The notes under the pieces are model-generated. The model was given only the letters and a program-made list of their open reading frames with translations, did not search any database and was not told the origin of the DNA. The position numbers and the translations under genes are program-made. From contig JALONG010000034.1 of NCBI GenBank assembly GCA_025455065.1, positions 45,279 through 109,278 on the forward strand: a DNA stretch of 64,000 bases. Direction: 5' to 3'. Positions 42,211-53,357 of the stretch are shown here, in pieces (within the stretch, counting starts at the first letter, position 1; each line of letters opens with the position of its first letter). This DNA is from Candidatus Kapaibacterium sp. Lineage in GTDB: Bacteria; Bacteroidota; Ignavibacteria; Kapaibacteriales; UBA4661.

Positions 42211-44628
42211 CTACTCGCTTCTGAGTGCTTCCACCGGATTTGTCCTCGCGGCTCGCCACGATTGCAGCACAACGGTCAAAAACGCCAAAACAATAGCTAC
42301 AATGCCGCTTGCAGCGAAGAGCCACCATTCAAGACGAATTTTGTACGCAAAATCGCGTAGCCACACGTTTGCGCCGTAATACGCCACAGGCACGGCAATC
42401 ACTATCCCCGCCAGAACCAAGCGCAGAAAATCCCGCGACAACAAGCCCACAATACTCGCCACCGAAGCGCCCAAGACTTTGCGAATACCAATCTCCTTCG
42501 TGCGACGCTCTGCGGCAAATGCCGCCAAGCCAAACAGCCCCAATGCCGCAATACAACAAGCAATCACGGTCAGTGCATTGAGCGTGTTGCGCATAGTTTC
42601 CTCGCCGGTGTAGTATTTTGCAAACTCAGCATCCAAAAAGCGGAGTTCAAGCGGTATTTGCGGCGCGTAAGAATTGTACAGCGTTGTGAATTGCTGAAGA
42701 GCGCTCTGCATCTGGTTTTGACGGAAGCGCAGAATAATCACTTGTCCGTGTGTTCGTGGCTCAAAGACAATCGGCTCAATCGCGTCGCGGAAGGATTTGC
42801 TGTGGAAATCCGCAACTACGCCGATAATCGTCATCGTGCGGACTTGGGAATTTTGTTCGTAGCGAATCGTCTCACCGACGGCATCCTTCCAGCCCATAGA
42901 GCGCACGAATGCTTCATTGACAACTACATTTGCCGACGAATCATTCTCCGTTGTAAAAAAGCGCCCCGCTTGAAGCGGAATTGCAAGAGCATGGCGAAAA
43001 TCCTTGGTTACGGCGTAGAGCAGTGCGTTTACGCTATTTGTAGAAGGTTTGCTGACGGAATCAGTATTGAGGGAATGAGTATTGCTGCTGCTTGCGTTCA
43101 CTTTTGCTGCGCCCGTCCACAGTGCGGGGCATTGATACGTCATCGCGCTGGCTTCTATGCCCGGAATCGCATCCACTCTTGCTTTGAAGGCGGTTTGTTG
43201 CGATAGAATTGCCGGGTCGAGATACGCGGCGGCGGTGGTATTTTTCGCAAAGCCGAGCGATTCTTGCTGCATAAATCGGAGCTGTTCGCCCATAACGACA
43301 ATGCCCGAAATCAGTGCCGTTGCTATGGTAAACTGCGCAATCACTAAGCCTTTGCGCAAGCGAGCATTCCCCAAACTAGATGCAGAGCCGAGTTTCAGTA
43401 CAATTTGCGGTTTGAATGCCGAAAGCACAAACGCCGCATAGCCGCCGCTCACAAGAATTGTCGTGAGCAAAATCGCCGCGACAATCGCCAGAAAGCGCCA
43501 CTGCATGAGGTCTTGCGGGAGAAATGTTTTGCCCGAAAAGCTGTTGAACATCGGTAACGCTAATTCGCACATCACCGCCGCAAGTACAAATGCGACCACG
43601 ACTAATCCAGCTGATTCGCTCAAAAACTGCACCATTACTTGTGCGCGCGATGCTCCAAGCGTTTTGCGGATGCCGACTTCTTTCGCACGAAGCATGGAGC
43701 GGGCTGTGGAAAGATTCACGTAATTGATACACGCTAAAAGCAGCACCAATGCGCCTACGGAGGCAAAAATCATTACGCGCTTGTACGTGCCGACCTTTGC
43801 ATCCCCCGTGCCTGTGAGCGAGGAATGAAGCCGAATCCCGAAAAGTGGCTCTATTTCTTGCTCCCAACCCCATGCGGGATTGTACTGCCGGAGCGCGGGA
43901 GCAATAAAGCGTTTGCCAATCGCACGAATAGTGTCCGCAAAAGCACGCGGATTGGCGTTTTCGCGGAGCAGCACGTATTCGTGGTAAGCGTTTGCTTCCC
44001 AGTATTCATCCTGCTTTTGGGCTTGGTAGGGAATTAAAAAGGTGAACTGAATATGCGAGTATTTCGGTACATCCTCCAAAACCGCACTCACAGGCAGTTC
44101 TACGCCATAATATTTCACCATCTTGCCGACGGCTTGAAAGGGTCCTCCGAAGAGTGTCGTTGCCAAAGAGCGCGTCAGCACAAGCGTTGTACGGCTTTTG
44201 CCAATGTCGGGCGTTCCGGCAAGAACGGGAAAGGAGAACATCGTCAGAAACGTAGAATCTACGCTTGCTCCAAGCACATCGGGACCGGGTTTGAGAGTAA
44301 TTTTGTCGGTGACAAATTCTCCAACCGTTTCCCCGAAACGGCTTACTGCCTCGACTTCGGTGTAGTTTTGCGTAAGATGTTCCGCTAATCGGGCAGGCAT
44401 GAGGGGGCTTTTGTACATCATTTCGCCGTTGTTTGTCTGACCGCCAACGATGCGATAAATGCGCTCGCCTTTTGCGTGAAAGCGGTCGAATCTGAGTTCG
44501 TCATAAACAAAAAGCGTTACGAGAAACACCGAAGCAAGTCCCAGAGCCAGTCCCAAGACATTGATGGTCGTAAAAAGTTTTTGCCGCTTGATATTCCGCA
44601 GCGCAATCACAATATAGTTTGTGAGCAT
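42211..44628 (-). CDS. MacB/FtsX-type ABC transporter permease
   Basis: 805 residues from MLTNYIVIALRNIKRQK at 44626-44628. Four-helix FtsX halves occur twice: a first membrane helix at about 20-42 (NVLGLALGLASVFLVTLFVY), a MacB-type periplasmic domain (about 50-255), three helices at about 280-410, then a second copy with a helix near 425-450, another periplasmic domain (about 455-665) and three terminal helices. GIRKTLGASRAQV and GIRKVLGASVASI are the conserved cytosolic motifs of both halves. Such permeases couple to a separate ATPase to move substrates or transduce signals across the envelope. No ATPase gene is adjacent. Confidence 0.93.
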   Translation of the reverse strand: MLTNYIVIALRNIKRQKLFTTINVLGLALGLASVFLVTLFVYDELRFDRFHAKGERIYRIVGGQTNNGEMMYKSPLMPARLAEHLTQNYTEVEAVSRFGETVGEFVTDKITLKPGPDVLGASVDSTFLTMFSFPVLAGTPDIGKSRTTLVLTRSLATTLFGGPFQAVGKMVKYYGVELPVSAVLEDVPKYSHIQFTFLIPYQAQKQDEYWEANAYHEYVLLRENANPRAFADTIRAIGKRFIAPALRQYNPAWGWEQEIEPLFGIRLHSSLTGTGDAKVGTYKRVMIFASVGALVLLLACINYVNLSTARSMLRAKEVGIRKTLGASRAQVMVQFLSESAGLVVVAFVLAAVMCELALPMFNSFSGKTFLPQDLMQWRFLAIVAAILLTTILVSGGYAAFVLSAFKPQIVLKLGSASSLGNARLRKGLVIAQFTIATALISGIVVMGEQLRFMQQESLGFAKNTTAAAYLDPAILSQQTAFKARVDAIPGIEASAMTYQCPALWTGAAKVNASSSNTHSLNTDSVSKPSTNSVNALLYAVTKDFRHALAIPLQAGRFFTTENDSSANVVVNEAFVRSMGWKDAVGETIRYEQNSQVRTMTIIGVVADFHSKSFRDAIEPIVFEPRTHGQVIILRFRQNQMQSALQQFTTLYNSYAPQIPLELRFLDAEFAKYYTGEETMRNTLNALTVIACCIAALGLFGLAAFAAERRTKEIGIRKVLGASVASIVGLLSRDFLRLVLAGIVIAVPVAYYGANVWLRDFAYKIRLEWWLFAASGIVAIVLAFLTVVLQSWRAARTNPVEALRSE

Positions 44629-44855
44629 ATTCACTGTAACTTTTGTTGAAACAATTCGTACTCGGTGTTCCCCAAAAGCCAAGAATTATGCCAGAATTGC
44701 AGAACAAGGTTTTATGCGGTTTCGGGAGTTTTTGGGGTTAGGAAACGTGCGAACAGTTGTTCAAAAATGCACAAGAGTTGTTCGATTATGAACAGATTGT
44801 TGTCTTGGAAGGTGTTTTTTTTATGCAAATGCCGAATCGTATATTGTGCGCCTTC

Positions 44856-45596
44856 TCAAAAAACATCTCCCAAGCAGCACAAATGCAGCGTTTTTCCGTC
44901 AAATTGCGCAAAGGTGTCGTGCGTGAGCCAATCTCCCGTATTGACGTACAAACCACTTCGCCCCTTGTGTTCAAGCTGTTGCACAAGCGGTACATGAATA
45001 TGCCCCATGACAACGTAATCATATCCCTCGCCGATTGCTTCCCGTGCGAATCGTTCCAAACCTTCCTTCTCGTTCATCGTCGGCTCTGTGCTTGATTTTA
45101 TGCGGCTTTTGCGTGATGCCGCCGCAGCAATACCAATGCCGATTGTGGGGTGTAATGCCGTCCACACCTTGAGTGCAAGCGGGTTGCGGAGAATTGAACG
45201 AATAAACTGTGATTTGCGGCTGTCTAATTCCTTGCAATCGCCATGTGCCAGCAAAAACGATTTTCCGTGCATTTGCACGGAAACGTCGCCATGGTGAACC
45301 TTCACGCCAAGTTCTTCCTCGAAAAAATGCCGATGTCCAAAATCATGATTGCCAATCAGATACTCCACCGCGATACCGCTTTCTACGAAGTCCGCCAATG
45401 CCGCTAAGGTGCGTATATGCTGGTTTTGCACGACGGTTCGGTATTCAAACCAATAATCAAACAAATCCCCCAAAATAAAAAGCCGCTCACAGTGCGGCTT
45501 TATATGGGAGAGAAATTTGAGAAGTGAGCGTTCACGCGCTTTGTCGGCTGCGCGGTCGCCCAGACCTAAGTGCAAATCCGAGATGAAGTATATCAT
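44856..45596 (-). CDS. lpxH: UDP-2,3-diacylglucosamine pyrophosphatase
   Basis: 246 residues from MIYFISDLHLGLGDRAAD at 45594-45596. A calcineurin-type metallophosphoesterase of lipid A synthesis. The metal ligands are in ISDLHLG, FILGDLFDYW, GNHDFGHR, LAHGD and MGHIHVP. DLFDYWFEY and the insertion between the fourth and fifth motifs are typical of LpxH. It shows that the organism makes lipid A. The gap to the dienelactone hydrolase-like gene is only 8 bp on the same strand. Confidence 0.94.
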   Translation of the reverse strand: MIYFISDLHLGLGDRAADKARERSLLKFLSHIKPHCERLFILGDLFDYWFEYRTVVQNQHIRTLAALADFVESGIAVEYLIGNHDFGHRHFFEEELGVKVHHGDVSVQMHGKSFLLAHGDCKELDSRKSQFIRSILRNPLALKVWTALHPTIGIGIAAAASRKSRIKSSTEPTMNEKEGLERFAREAIGEGYDYVVMGHIHVPLVQQLEHKGRSGLYVNTGDWLTHDTFAQFDGKTLHLCCLGDVF

Positions 45597-45604
45597 ACAC
45601 AAAC

Positions 45605-46600
45605 TCAAGCAAAACACTTTTTGAAGAATGCAAGCACCATTTTATGCGCTTCTTCAGCCATTTCTTTTTGGAATTTCGGATTACTGGGGTTAGCAAAAGC
45701 GTGGTCGGCATCGTATATCTTGATTTCGACAGACTTTCCGGCTGCTTTGGTTGCTGCTTCAAACTTGGAAGCCACTTCGGGCGTAATCCATTTGTCTTGT
45801 TTTGCGAAGATTCCCAGCGTCGGTGCGTTCATTGCGGCTAATTTCGCGGCATCCATTTCCGGCATACCGTAATAAATCACACAGCCGACAGCCTGCTTAC
45901 CAAGAGCCAGCGAAGCCTGATGCGACCAGCCTCCGCCGAAACACCAACCAACGGTTGCAATTTTCGCTTCCGCACCAACGTACTTTTGAAAGGCTGCGAT
46001 AATCGCTTTAGAGCGCTCCGGCTTGTTCCCTTGCATATATTTTCCTGCATCTTCGCGGCTTGTAGCGACTTTACCATCGTAAAGGTCAAGCGCAATCACC
46101 CGTGCGCCGAGTTCCGCGCTCAAGGTTTCAGCTTCTTTTTTGATGTAATCGTTCAGTCCCCACCATTCATGGATAACGAAAATGACGTTGTTTGTGGCTT
46201 TTGTAGGCTTGATTTCATACCCCGAGCAATCCGTTCCGTCGGCGGCTTTCACACTTACTTGTGCGCCTTTGCCTTGAAACACGTAGGGAAGCGGCTCATC
46301 GTGCTTATTCACAAACGAGCGGTCATGCGTGAAGGCGGCAAATTGTGCGGTTGGGGAATTGCTTGTTTTGGTGTTTGGCGTTTCTGCTTCATCCAAGGAA
46401 CAGCAGGATTGCTGCGCTGTTGGTGCTTGTGCGGTTGTCGCGGTGCGCTTTGCTGCGAGAGTTCGTGATGCTTGTCCTCGTGCATCTTTTGTGCGCTCTG
46501 TACTTGAAGCGAACAATTCATTGTGGGAAGTGAGGTGTGAAGGGAGTTCTAAGCCTGTGAAAATTAGGGCTGCGGTTAATGCGGTGGAATAACGTTTCAT
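45605..46600 (-). CDS. Exported dienelactone hydrolase family protein
   Basis: 331 residues from MKRYSTALTAALIFTGLELP at 46600. A probable signal peptide and a low-complexity Ala/Thr region (to about 80) precede an alpha/beta-hydrolase domain of the dienelactone hydrolase type, with the Cys nucleophile in GWCFGGGWS, Asp in FAKQDKW and His in DADHAFANP. The conserved HEWWGLN near the front is also diagnostic. The natural substrate is unknown. It overlaps nothing but ends 9 bp from lpxH and may share its transcript. Confidence 0.9.
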   Translation of the reverse strand: MKRYSTALTAALIFTGLELPSHLTSHNELFASSTERTKDARGQASRTLAAKRTATTAQAPTAQQSCCSLDEAETPNTKTSNSPTAQFAAFTHDRSFVNKHDEPLPYVFQGKGAQVSVKAADGTDCSGYEIKPTKATNNVIFVIHEWWGLNDYIKKEAETLSAELGARVIALDLYDGKVATSREDAGKYMQGNKPERSKAIIAAFQKYVGAEAKIATVGWCFGGGWSHQASLALGKQAVGCVIYYGMPEMDAAKLAAMNAPTLGIFAKQDKWITPEVASKFEAATKAAGKSVEIKIYDADHAFANPSNPKFQKEMAEEAHKMVLAFFKKCFA

Positions 46601-46673
46601 AGCGAAAAAAGGGGTATTGAAATGAAGGGGAAAATTGAAATCTTGTAAAAAAAGTGCAAAATGATATTCCCAC

Positions 46674-47042
46674 TTACCCGAGAGGTAACAAGCGAACACG
46701 TGTTTTGGTGCTATCTACCACAATCAATGCGCCAATATCAAGAGATTCTTGATATTTGCGTAAGACTGCAATAATGCTTGTTGCAAGGCTTTGTGGCATC
46801 ACATCAAGTGTACGAGCTTGAATAACACTTGGAGATGTCGCTTTGGTGAGCGCTAAAAGCATACCAAAATCTATGTCATGAGTTAGGACAATGCACTTTT
46901 GTTGTCGGGCGTAGTCTATAATTACAATATCATCATCGGTCGCATGACCAATATTACTCCAATGAGTCGCTTCAAATCCTGCTTGACGCAATGTCGGGAT
47001 CCAAAGCGGTGATAAATTCATATCCACAATTATCGGTTTCAT
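46674..47042 (-). CDS. DUF5615 PIN-like toxin
   Basis: 122 residues. IIVDMNLSPLWIPTLRQAGF and THDIDFGMLLALTKA are characteristic of DUF5615 (Mut7-C/PIN-like) nucleases, with acidic residues VDMN, DDDIV and HDIDF forming the likely metal site. The start overlaps the stop codon of the DUF433 gene by 4 bp (ATGA). DUF433/DUF5615 is a recognised putative type II toxin-antitoxin pair. Both genes are intact. Confidence 0.88.
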   Translation of the reverse strand: MKPIIVDMNLSPLWIPTLRQAGFEATHWSNIGHATDDDIVIIDYARQQKCIVLTHDIDFGMLLALTKATSPSVIQARTLDVMPQSLATSIIAVLRKYQESLDIGALIVVDSTKTRVRLLPLG

Positions 47043-47269
47043 GCGGTATCAAGGCTAATTTCCTGCTCTTCAACACGCCAAACCGCATATAACAACGCCT
47101 CACGGACATCCTCGGCTTCCAAATAAGGGTACGCCTCGCAAATCTGCTCCGTTGAATAGCCCGATGCAACTAGTCCGATAATTGTACCTACCGTTACGCG
47201 CATTCCGCGAACACAGGGTTTGCCGCCCATTTGTGCAGGGTTGAGAGTTATGCGTGAAAGTGAGTTCAT
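47039..47269 (-). CDS. DUF433 antitoxin
   Basis: 76 residues from MNSLSRITLNPAQMGGKPCV at 47267-47269, the normal DUF433 start; a longer frame to 47314 would overlap the chemotaxis gene end. GGKPCVRGMRVTVGTIIGL, ASGYSTEQI and YPYLEAEDVREALLYA are the family signature, a small winged-helix-like DNA-binding fold. Antitoxin of the downstream DUF5615 protein. Confidence 0.88.
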   Translation of the reverse strand: MNSLSRITLNPAQMGGKPCVRGMRVTVGTIIGLVASGYSTEQICEAYPYLEAEDVREALLYAVWRVEEQEISLDTA

Positions 47270-47301
47270 TGCGTTAATGCTCTTCGGGCTAATGAGAAAA
47301 T

Positions 47302-49071
47302 TTACCTTGTCCATGAACGCTTATTTGCTGCCGCCGGAAGTGCTTTGGTACTGCTTTTTCCCACGTTCAGCAGTTCTCGCTGCAATACAAAACGGCTCAT
47401 TGAGTCGCGGAGTTCATCGGCTTGACGGCTCAAATGGGCGATACTTTGTGCAATGTCGTTCACGCCTTGCGTGGACTGCTCCACTACCGCCGACATTGCG
47501 TGCATACTTTGTGCCATTTGTGAGCTGGTGGATGATTGTTGGTCGCTTGCGGAGGCAACTTGCGACATTACGTCGGAAACTTTGCTGGTGCGGTTGATAA
47601 TCTGCTCCAGCGCTTGCGTGGTCTGCGCAACAAGTTGTGAACCTTGCTCCACGAGCGTTGTTCCTTCGTTCATACCCTTGACGGCAGCGCCCATCTCGTT
47701 TTGAATGGTTTTTATCATGCCAGAAATTTCTTTCGTGGCTTTTTGTGTGCGCTCGGCAAGTTTGCGCACTTCATCGGCAACAACCGCAAAGCCTCGTCCC
47801 GACTCGCCTGCGCGGGCTGCTTCGATTGCGGCGTTGAGTGCAAGCAAGTTTGTTTGGTCGGCAATTTCATCAATAACGGAGACGATTTCACCAATTTTTT
47901 CGCTGGATTGTCCTAATTGCTTGATTTTTGCGGCAGAATCCAACACGACGCGCCCGACTTTTTCGACGTTGCTAATCATGCTGCGCATGACCTGTTCGCT
48001 TTGAAATGCTTCGTCATTGGCAAGCGAGGCTTCGTAGGCTGCAACCGAGATTTGATGCGTGTTTTCGCTGATAGTGCGAGACATTTCTTCGACCGCTCCG
48101 GCAAGCTGCACCACTTGACCATTTTGCTCTTTTGCGCCGGATGAAAGCTCTTCGGTTGCGCTGCTAATGTGCGTCACGGCATCGGCAGTGTTATTAACCG
48201 AAGCGGCGACTTGTGCAATCATCGCGCTGACGTTTTCGATGCTGCGGTTAATTGCGTTGAAGAGCATTCCAATATCATCATCGGCTTCCGCTTGCAAGCG
48301 CCCTGTGAGGTCGCCTTCGGACATAAGCTCAATCGCGTGAAGCGCTGTGGAAACGTGCGAAGCGAGGTACTGTTTTTGCCCTTCAATCTGCTCCAAATCA
48401 CGCTTTGCGCGGTTTTCGTTCTCTTCTTTCATTGCTTCCAGCGAGGAGTAATCCGCCGCAGCGCGGGCTTCGGATTCTTTGCGTAGTGTTTCCATTTGTG
48501 CAAGCGTCGCGTCTTTGCTGCGTTCATAAATTTGTGCAAGGACAAACACGAGAACAGCAATACCAACCATGCCCAAGTAGCTCTGTAACTGCTTTTGCGA
48601 AGGTGGAATCTCAATTACAGGGACTTCGATGCCCATAATTTTTAGGGCATAAAACACCGTCAAAATCACTAATGTTGCCATGAGCCAGCGTAATCCCCCT
48701 TTGAGACCCGTGAACATGACGGCAAGAAGTGGCACGATAGCTATCCAAATGCGCGTAACCGTGTCGTGTCCGCCTTCAAGCGAAACAAGGACTGTGCTGA
48801 CAAACAAGAATGATGCAACCAAGATATTTGCCAATACGTTCATATTCGCGCCATTACGCAACTGCAAGGGCAAAGACACAAGCAAAATGAAGGCGAGGAA
48901 CAACGTTGTTCCGCCAAACATATTTCCCATCAGAACGAAATACTGCAACGAGTAAAAGAGCGCTATGAGCGACGAGAAAAAACACGTCGTTACGAGTAAT
49001 CGCGCTCGACGAAAAACATCTAAGTTGCCTTGAAGAGCAGACGGGATAAACCGGAGAATAAATTCTTGCAT
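47302..49071 (-). CDS. Methyl-accepting chemotaxis protein with a six-helix membrane sensor
   Basis: 589 residues. Six membrane helices (about 25-185) without a large periplasmic domain, a coiled linker ([20 protein letters not shown]), a HAMP-like segment (about 230-290, [14 protein letters not shown]) and a signalling domain (about 310-570). The hairpin tip has [20 protein letters not shown], followed by [19 protein letters not shown], which is invariant in these receptors. It senses through the membrane module (redox, membrane state or hydrophobic ligands are possible). No other che genes are near. Confidence 0.94.
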   Translation of the reverse strand: MQEFILRFIPSALQGNLDVFRRARLLVTTCFFSSLIALFYSLQYFVLMGNMFGGTTLFLAFILLVSLPLQLRNGANMNVLANILVASFLFVSTVLVSLEGGHDTVTRIWIAIVPLLAVMFTGLKGGLRWLMATLVILTVFYALKIMGIEVPVIEIPPSQKQLQSYLGMVGIAVLVFVLAQIYERSKDATLAQMETLRKESEARAAADYSSLEAMKEENENRAKRDLEQIEGQKQYLASHVSTALHAIELMSEGDLTGRLQAEADDDIGMLFNAINRSIENVSAMIAQVAASVNNTADAVTHISSATEELSSGAKEQNGQVVQLAGAVEEMSRTISENTHQISVAAYEASLANDEAFQSEQVMRSMISNVEKVGRVVLDSAAKIKQLGQSSEKIGEIVSVIDEIADQTNLLALNAAIEAARAGESGRGFAVVADEVRKLAERTQKATKEISGMIKTIQNEMGAAVKGMNEGTTLVEQGSQLVAQTTQALEQIINRTSKVSDVMSQVASASDQQSSTSSQMAQSMHAMSAVVEQSTQGVNDIAQSIAHLSRQADELRDSMSRFVLQRELLNVGKSSTKALPAAANKRSWTR

Positions 49072-49159
49072 AAACGTAAACGTATTGTTCAGGTGTAAGG
49101 ATTGGTATAGCCCTCAAATTTACTATTTTTTTGGGAATGTGCAGCGCAGAAAGAGCATT

Positions 49160-50116
49160 TTAGACAAACGGCAGCAGTGCAGGCAAAATCTCCATTGTGA
49201 GCGGTAATTTTCCCGGAAATTCACCGTCGCAGTCAATCCACACCGTTTCATCGGTCATGGCGGTAAGGCGCGTTCCACGCACAACGCGGACGCTTTTTTC
49301 GCTGAGGTGCGAACCCGAGTAAATTTTCTGAAATTTGATAGCTGTTTCGCAAGCGCCTAAATTTTCAATCAACACAATATCAAACAAACCGTCATTTGGT
49401 GCAGCATTGGGAGCAATGAGCATACCGCCGCCAAACCAGCGACCATTTGCCACAGCCACCAAGCGAGTATTCATGCGCTCTTCAAAAACGGTTGTGTTGC
49501 CTTGTTCGATGCGAATGTGAACGGGAGTATTGCGATATTGCCCCAAAGCAAGCATGGACGCGGCATAAAAGGCGGCTTTTCCGCCAAAATTTTTCAAGAA
49601 CGACGCACGGTTAATGTGCCGGACAACGTTCCCGCTCATCCCAAAACTTGCGACATTGAGAAAATACCCCGTAAAATTCTTGTTATCAAGTCGCTTGTGC
49701 GTAATTTTTCCCACATCCAGCACTTGCTTACTTCCTTCGGTCAACAGCCCTGCAATACGCGCTATTGCTTGCTTCTTGTCAGTTGGTATGCCGAGCGTTT
49801 TGGCAATATCGCTGCCTGTGCCGGAAGGAACAAAGGAAAGCACGGCGCGAGGATTAACGGGGCGGTCATTCACAAAGAAGCCGTTCATTACTTCACTGAG
49901 CGTACCATCGCCGCCGACAGCAATGATATGGTCGTATGTGCCGTCGCGGAGCGCTTGGGCGGTGAGGATTGTTCCGTCTTTCACGGCGCGGGTAAAGGAA
50001 ACATCGGCATCGCCGAGCGTTTTTTTGAGAAATGCTTCGGTGTCGTTCCATGTCTTACCCGTGCGCCCGTTGCCGGAAGCGGGATTTACGATAACTTTGC
50101 GTCGAAATGCGGTCAT
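49160..50116 (-). CDS. Diacylglycerol/sphingosine kinase-family lipid kinase (YegS/DgkB type)
   Basis: 318 residues. VIVNPASGNGRTGKTW opens the DAGK catalytic domain, with the nucleotide loop AVGGDGTLSEVMNG and SFVPSGTGSDIAKTLGIP. The C-terminal beta-rich domain has ANGRWFGGGMLIAPNA, DGLFDIVL and IDCDGE. It phosphorylates a lipid hydroxyl using ATP; the true lipid is unknown. Start at MTAFRRKVIV; monocistronic. Confidence 0.92.
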   Translation of the reverse strand: MTAFRRKVIVNPASGNGRTGKTWNDTEAFLKKTLGDADVSFTRAVKDGTILTAQALRDGTYDHIIAVGGDGTLSEVMNGFFVNDRPVNPRAVLSFVPSGTGSDIAKTLGIPTDKKQAIARIAGLLTEGSKQVLDVGKITHKRLDNKNFTGYFLNVASFGMSGNVVRHINRASFLKNFGGKAAFYAASMLALGQYRNTPVHIRIEQGNTTVFEERMNTRLVAVANGRWFGGGMLIAPNAAPNDGLFDIVLIENLGACETAIKFQKIYSGSHLSEKSVRVVRGTRLTAMTDETVWIDCDGEFPGKLPLTMEILPALLPFV

Positions 50117-50184
50117 AAAACGTCAAGCCTGAGAATTTATTTTGCCAAAATGACACTTATTGCGTACTTTTGAAGGCTTTGTAG

Positions 50185-51684
<1,500 letters not shown>

Positions 51685-51698
51685 GCTAAAGAGCAGCG

Positions 51699-51750
51699 AA
51701 AGGCAGAAAGCGTTTTCGGAGTTTTTTCCAAAACGATTTCTGCCTTTTGT
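51699..51750 (+). terminator. Intrinsic terminator after atpD
   Basis: AAAGGCAGAAA.CGTTTT pairs with AAAACGATTTCTGCCTTTT, followed by GTTT. It should separate atpD from the cupin, Uma2 and atpC genes. Confidence 0.8.
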
Positions 51751-51790
51751 TTATCATGCACCGATTACGACTGACTTCAAGAAAGATTGT

Positions 51791-52168
51791 ATGTTCGTAC
51801 ACGCCAATATCGCAGAAAAATACAGCCTTTTCAGTGAAACGTGGTCTCCAAGAGTTATTGGAGAATTGAACGAGAATTTTATCAAAATTGCTCGTTTGAA
51901 AGATGATTTTGTTTGGCATAGCCACGAACACGAGGACGAATTATTTGTCGTGTATAAAGGAACACTTTATATGGACTTCCGCGATGGAAGCACAGCAGAA
52001 GTGAAGCCGGGCGAAATCCTTATTGTTCCGAAAGGCGTAGAGCATCTTCCCTACACGAAAAACGGCGAAGAAGTCTGGACAATGCTTGTCGAGCCGAAAG
52101 AAACACTCCATACAGGCACAACTACAACTGATAAGACGGTAGCCGTCGAAGACCAAGTGAGAATTTAA
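51791..52168 (+). CDS. Cupin-domain protein
   Basis: 125 residues forming one small cupin barrel. Metal site motif 1 is FVWHSHEHEDELFVVYKG (His, His, Glu) and motif 2 is PGEILIVPKGVEHLPY (His). Family functions range from isomerases to sensors; none can be assigned. It sits between atpD and atpC behind a terminator. Confidence 0.9.
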   Translation: MFVHANIAEKYSLFSETWSPRVIGELNENFIKIARLKDDFVWHSHEHEDELFVVYKGTLYMDFRDGSTAEVKPGEILIVPKGVEHLPYTKNGEEVWTMLVEPKETLHTGTTTTDKTVAVEDQVRI

Positions 52169-52189
52169 TCAAGCAAATGTGCTGTGATT

Positions 52190-52786
52190 ATGAGCATCAG
52201 CGAGATACTTGCCAAGCCGCGACCGCATACAATTGCGGATTATGAGGCACTGCCGGAAGGCGCTCCGTATCAACTTATCGGAGGAGAACTTGTTATGTCG
52301 CCTGCACCAAAACCGCTTCATCAGAACTCAGCCTTGCGCCTTGCCAGAAAAATGGCGGATTTTGCAGACATAGGCGATGCCGCCGAAGTAATTATGTCAC
52401 CGATTGACGTGTATTTCGATGACGGTGATGCGTACCAGCCGGATATTATCGTTATTTCGACGGAGCGACTTGATATTATCGGCGAAAAAAATGTGCAAGG
52501 TGCGCCAGATATTATCGTTGAAGTCTTGTCGAGTAATGCGAAGCATGATTTAGTCGAAAAGCGCGAAGTCTATGAAGCGCACGGTGTTCGTGAATATTGG
52601 ATTTTAGACCCGGACCGCAAAAGCATTGATGTTTTGGAAAATGTACAAGGCAAATTCGGGAATGAGTTTCGCTTATATTCACGTGGGCGCGGCGGCACAG
52701 GCAGCGTAGAATCGAAGGTTTTGGAAGGTTTTTCGGTGGAATTGGCGTATATTTTTGCGCCCTTTCGCAAAAAACCAATGGTGTAA
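52190..52786 (+). CDS. Uma2 family (DUF820) PD-(D/E)XK endonuclease-like protein
   Basis: 198 residues from MSISEILAKPRPHTIADYEA at 52190; a GTG at 52184 is an alternative. YQLIGGELVMSPAP, the Asp in QPDIIVIS, Glu in DIIVEVLSSNAK and the lysine of DLVEKREVYEAHGVREYWIL give the PD-(D/E)XK core of Uma2 proteins, abundant in Cyanobacteria and Chlorobi-like genomes and of unknown biological role. It follows the cupin gene by 21 bp and precedes atpC by 74 bp. Confidence 0.92.
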   Translation: MSISEILAKPRPHTIADYEALPEGAPYQLIGGELVMSPAPKPLHQNSALRLARKMADFADIGDAAEVIMSPIDVYFDDGDAYQPDIIVISTERLDIIGEKNVQGAPDIIVEVLSSNAKHDLVEKREVYEAHGVREYWILDPDRKSIDVLENVQGKFGNEFRLYSRGRGGTGSVESKVLEGFSVELAYIFAPFRKKPMV

Positions 52787-52860
52787 CGATTCGATTTTAG
52801 CACAAGTACCCCTTAACAACTGATTATTACTGATTTTCTCTCAAATTATCACAAACAGCA

Positions 52861-53268
52861 ATGACCACAGGAAAACCCTTCGACCTCGAAATTATCACGC
52901 CTTCGGGGCTTGCGTTTGAAGGCAAAGTAGAAGCCGTAACCGTTCCGGCAAGCGACAAGCCGTTTCAGGTCTTGGCAAACCACGCACCGATTGTTTCAAC
53001 GCTGGGCGTTGGCGCGATTGTGTTTAATGACGGTGCGAACAAAGTCAGCAAATACGCCACGAGCGGCGGTTTTGTGCAAGTGCTGAATAACAAGGTTTCG
53101 TGCGTTGTCGAGACCGCAGAAGACGCTTCTTCGATTGATGTGCAACGCGCCCAAGAAGCAAAACAACGCGCCGAAGAGCGCCTCGCAAAGCGCTCCGAAC
53201 ACGACACGCTCCGTGCAGAGGCTTCGCTGGCACGTGCTGTCAATCGCTTGCGCGTCGCGGGTATGTAA
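52861..53268 (+). CDS. atpC: F1F0 ATP synthase subunit epsilon
   Basis: 135 residues. FDLEIITPSGLAFEGKVEAV, VPASDKPFQVLANHAPIVST and the GGFVQVLNNKVSCVVETAE strand are the N-terminal beta-sandwich; the C-terminal helical hairpin runs QEAKQRAEERLAKRSE to VNRLRVAG. It regulates rotation and ATP hydrolysis in the central stalk. Normally directly behind atpD; here two unrelated genes intervene. Confidence 0.95.
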   Translation: MTTGKPFDLEIITPSGLAFEGKVEAVTVPASDKPFQVLANHAPIVSTLGVGAIVFNDGANKVSKYATSGGFVQVLNNKVSCVVETAEDASSIDVQRAQEAKQRAEERLAKRSEHDTLRAEASLARAVNRLRVAGM

Positions 53269-53295
53269 AGCAAACTCTTTTGTACATACAAAACA

Positions 53296-53342
53296 ATGCC
53301 CTTCAAAACCTTGTATAATCAAGGTTGAAGGGTATTTTTTTG
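53296..53342 (+). terminator. Intrinsic terminator after atpC
   Basis: TGCCCTTCAAAACCTTG pairs with CAAGGTTGAAGGGTA across a TATAAT-containing loop, followed by TTTTTTTG. On the other strand it lies just beyond the TIG-protein gene stop and could serve both. Confidence 0.85.
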
Positions 53343-53357
53343 TTCTTTTGTCAAAGT

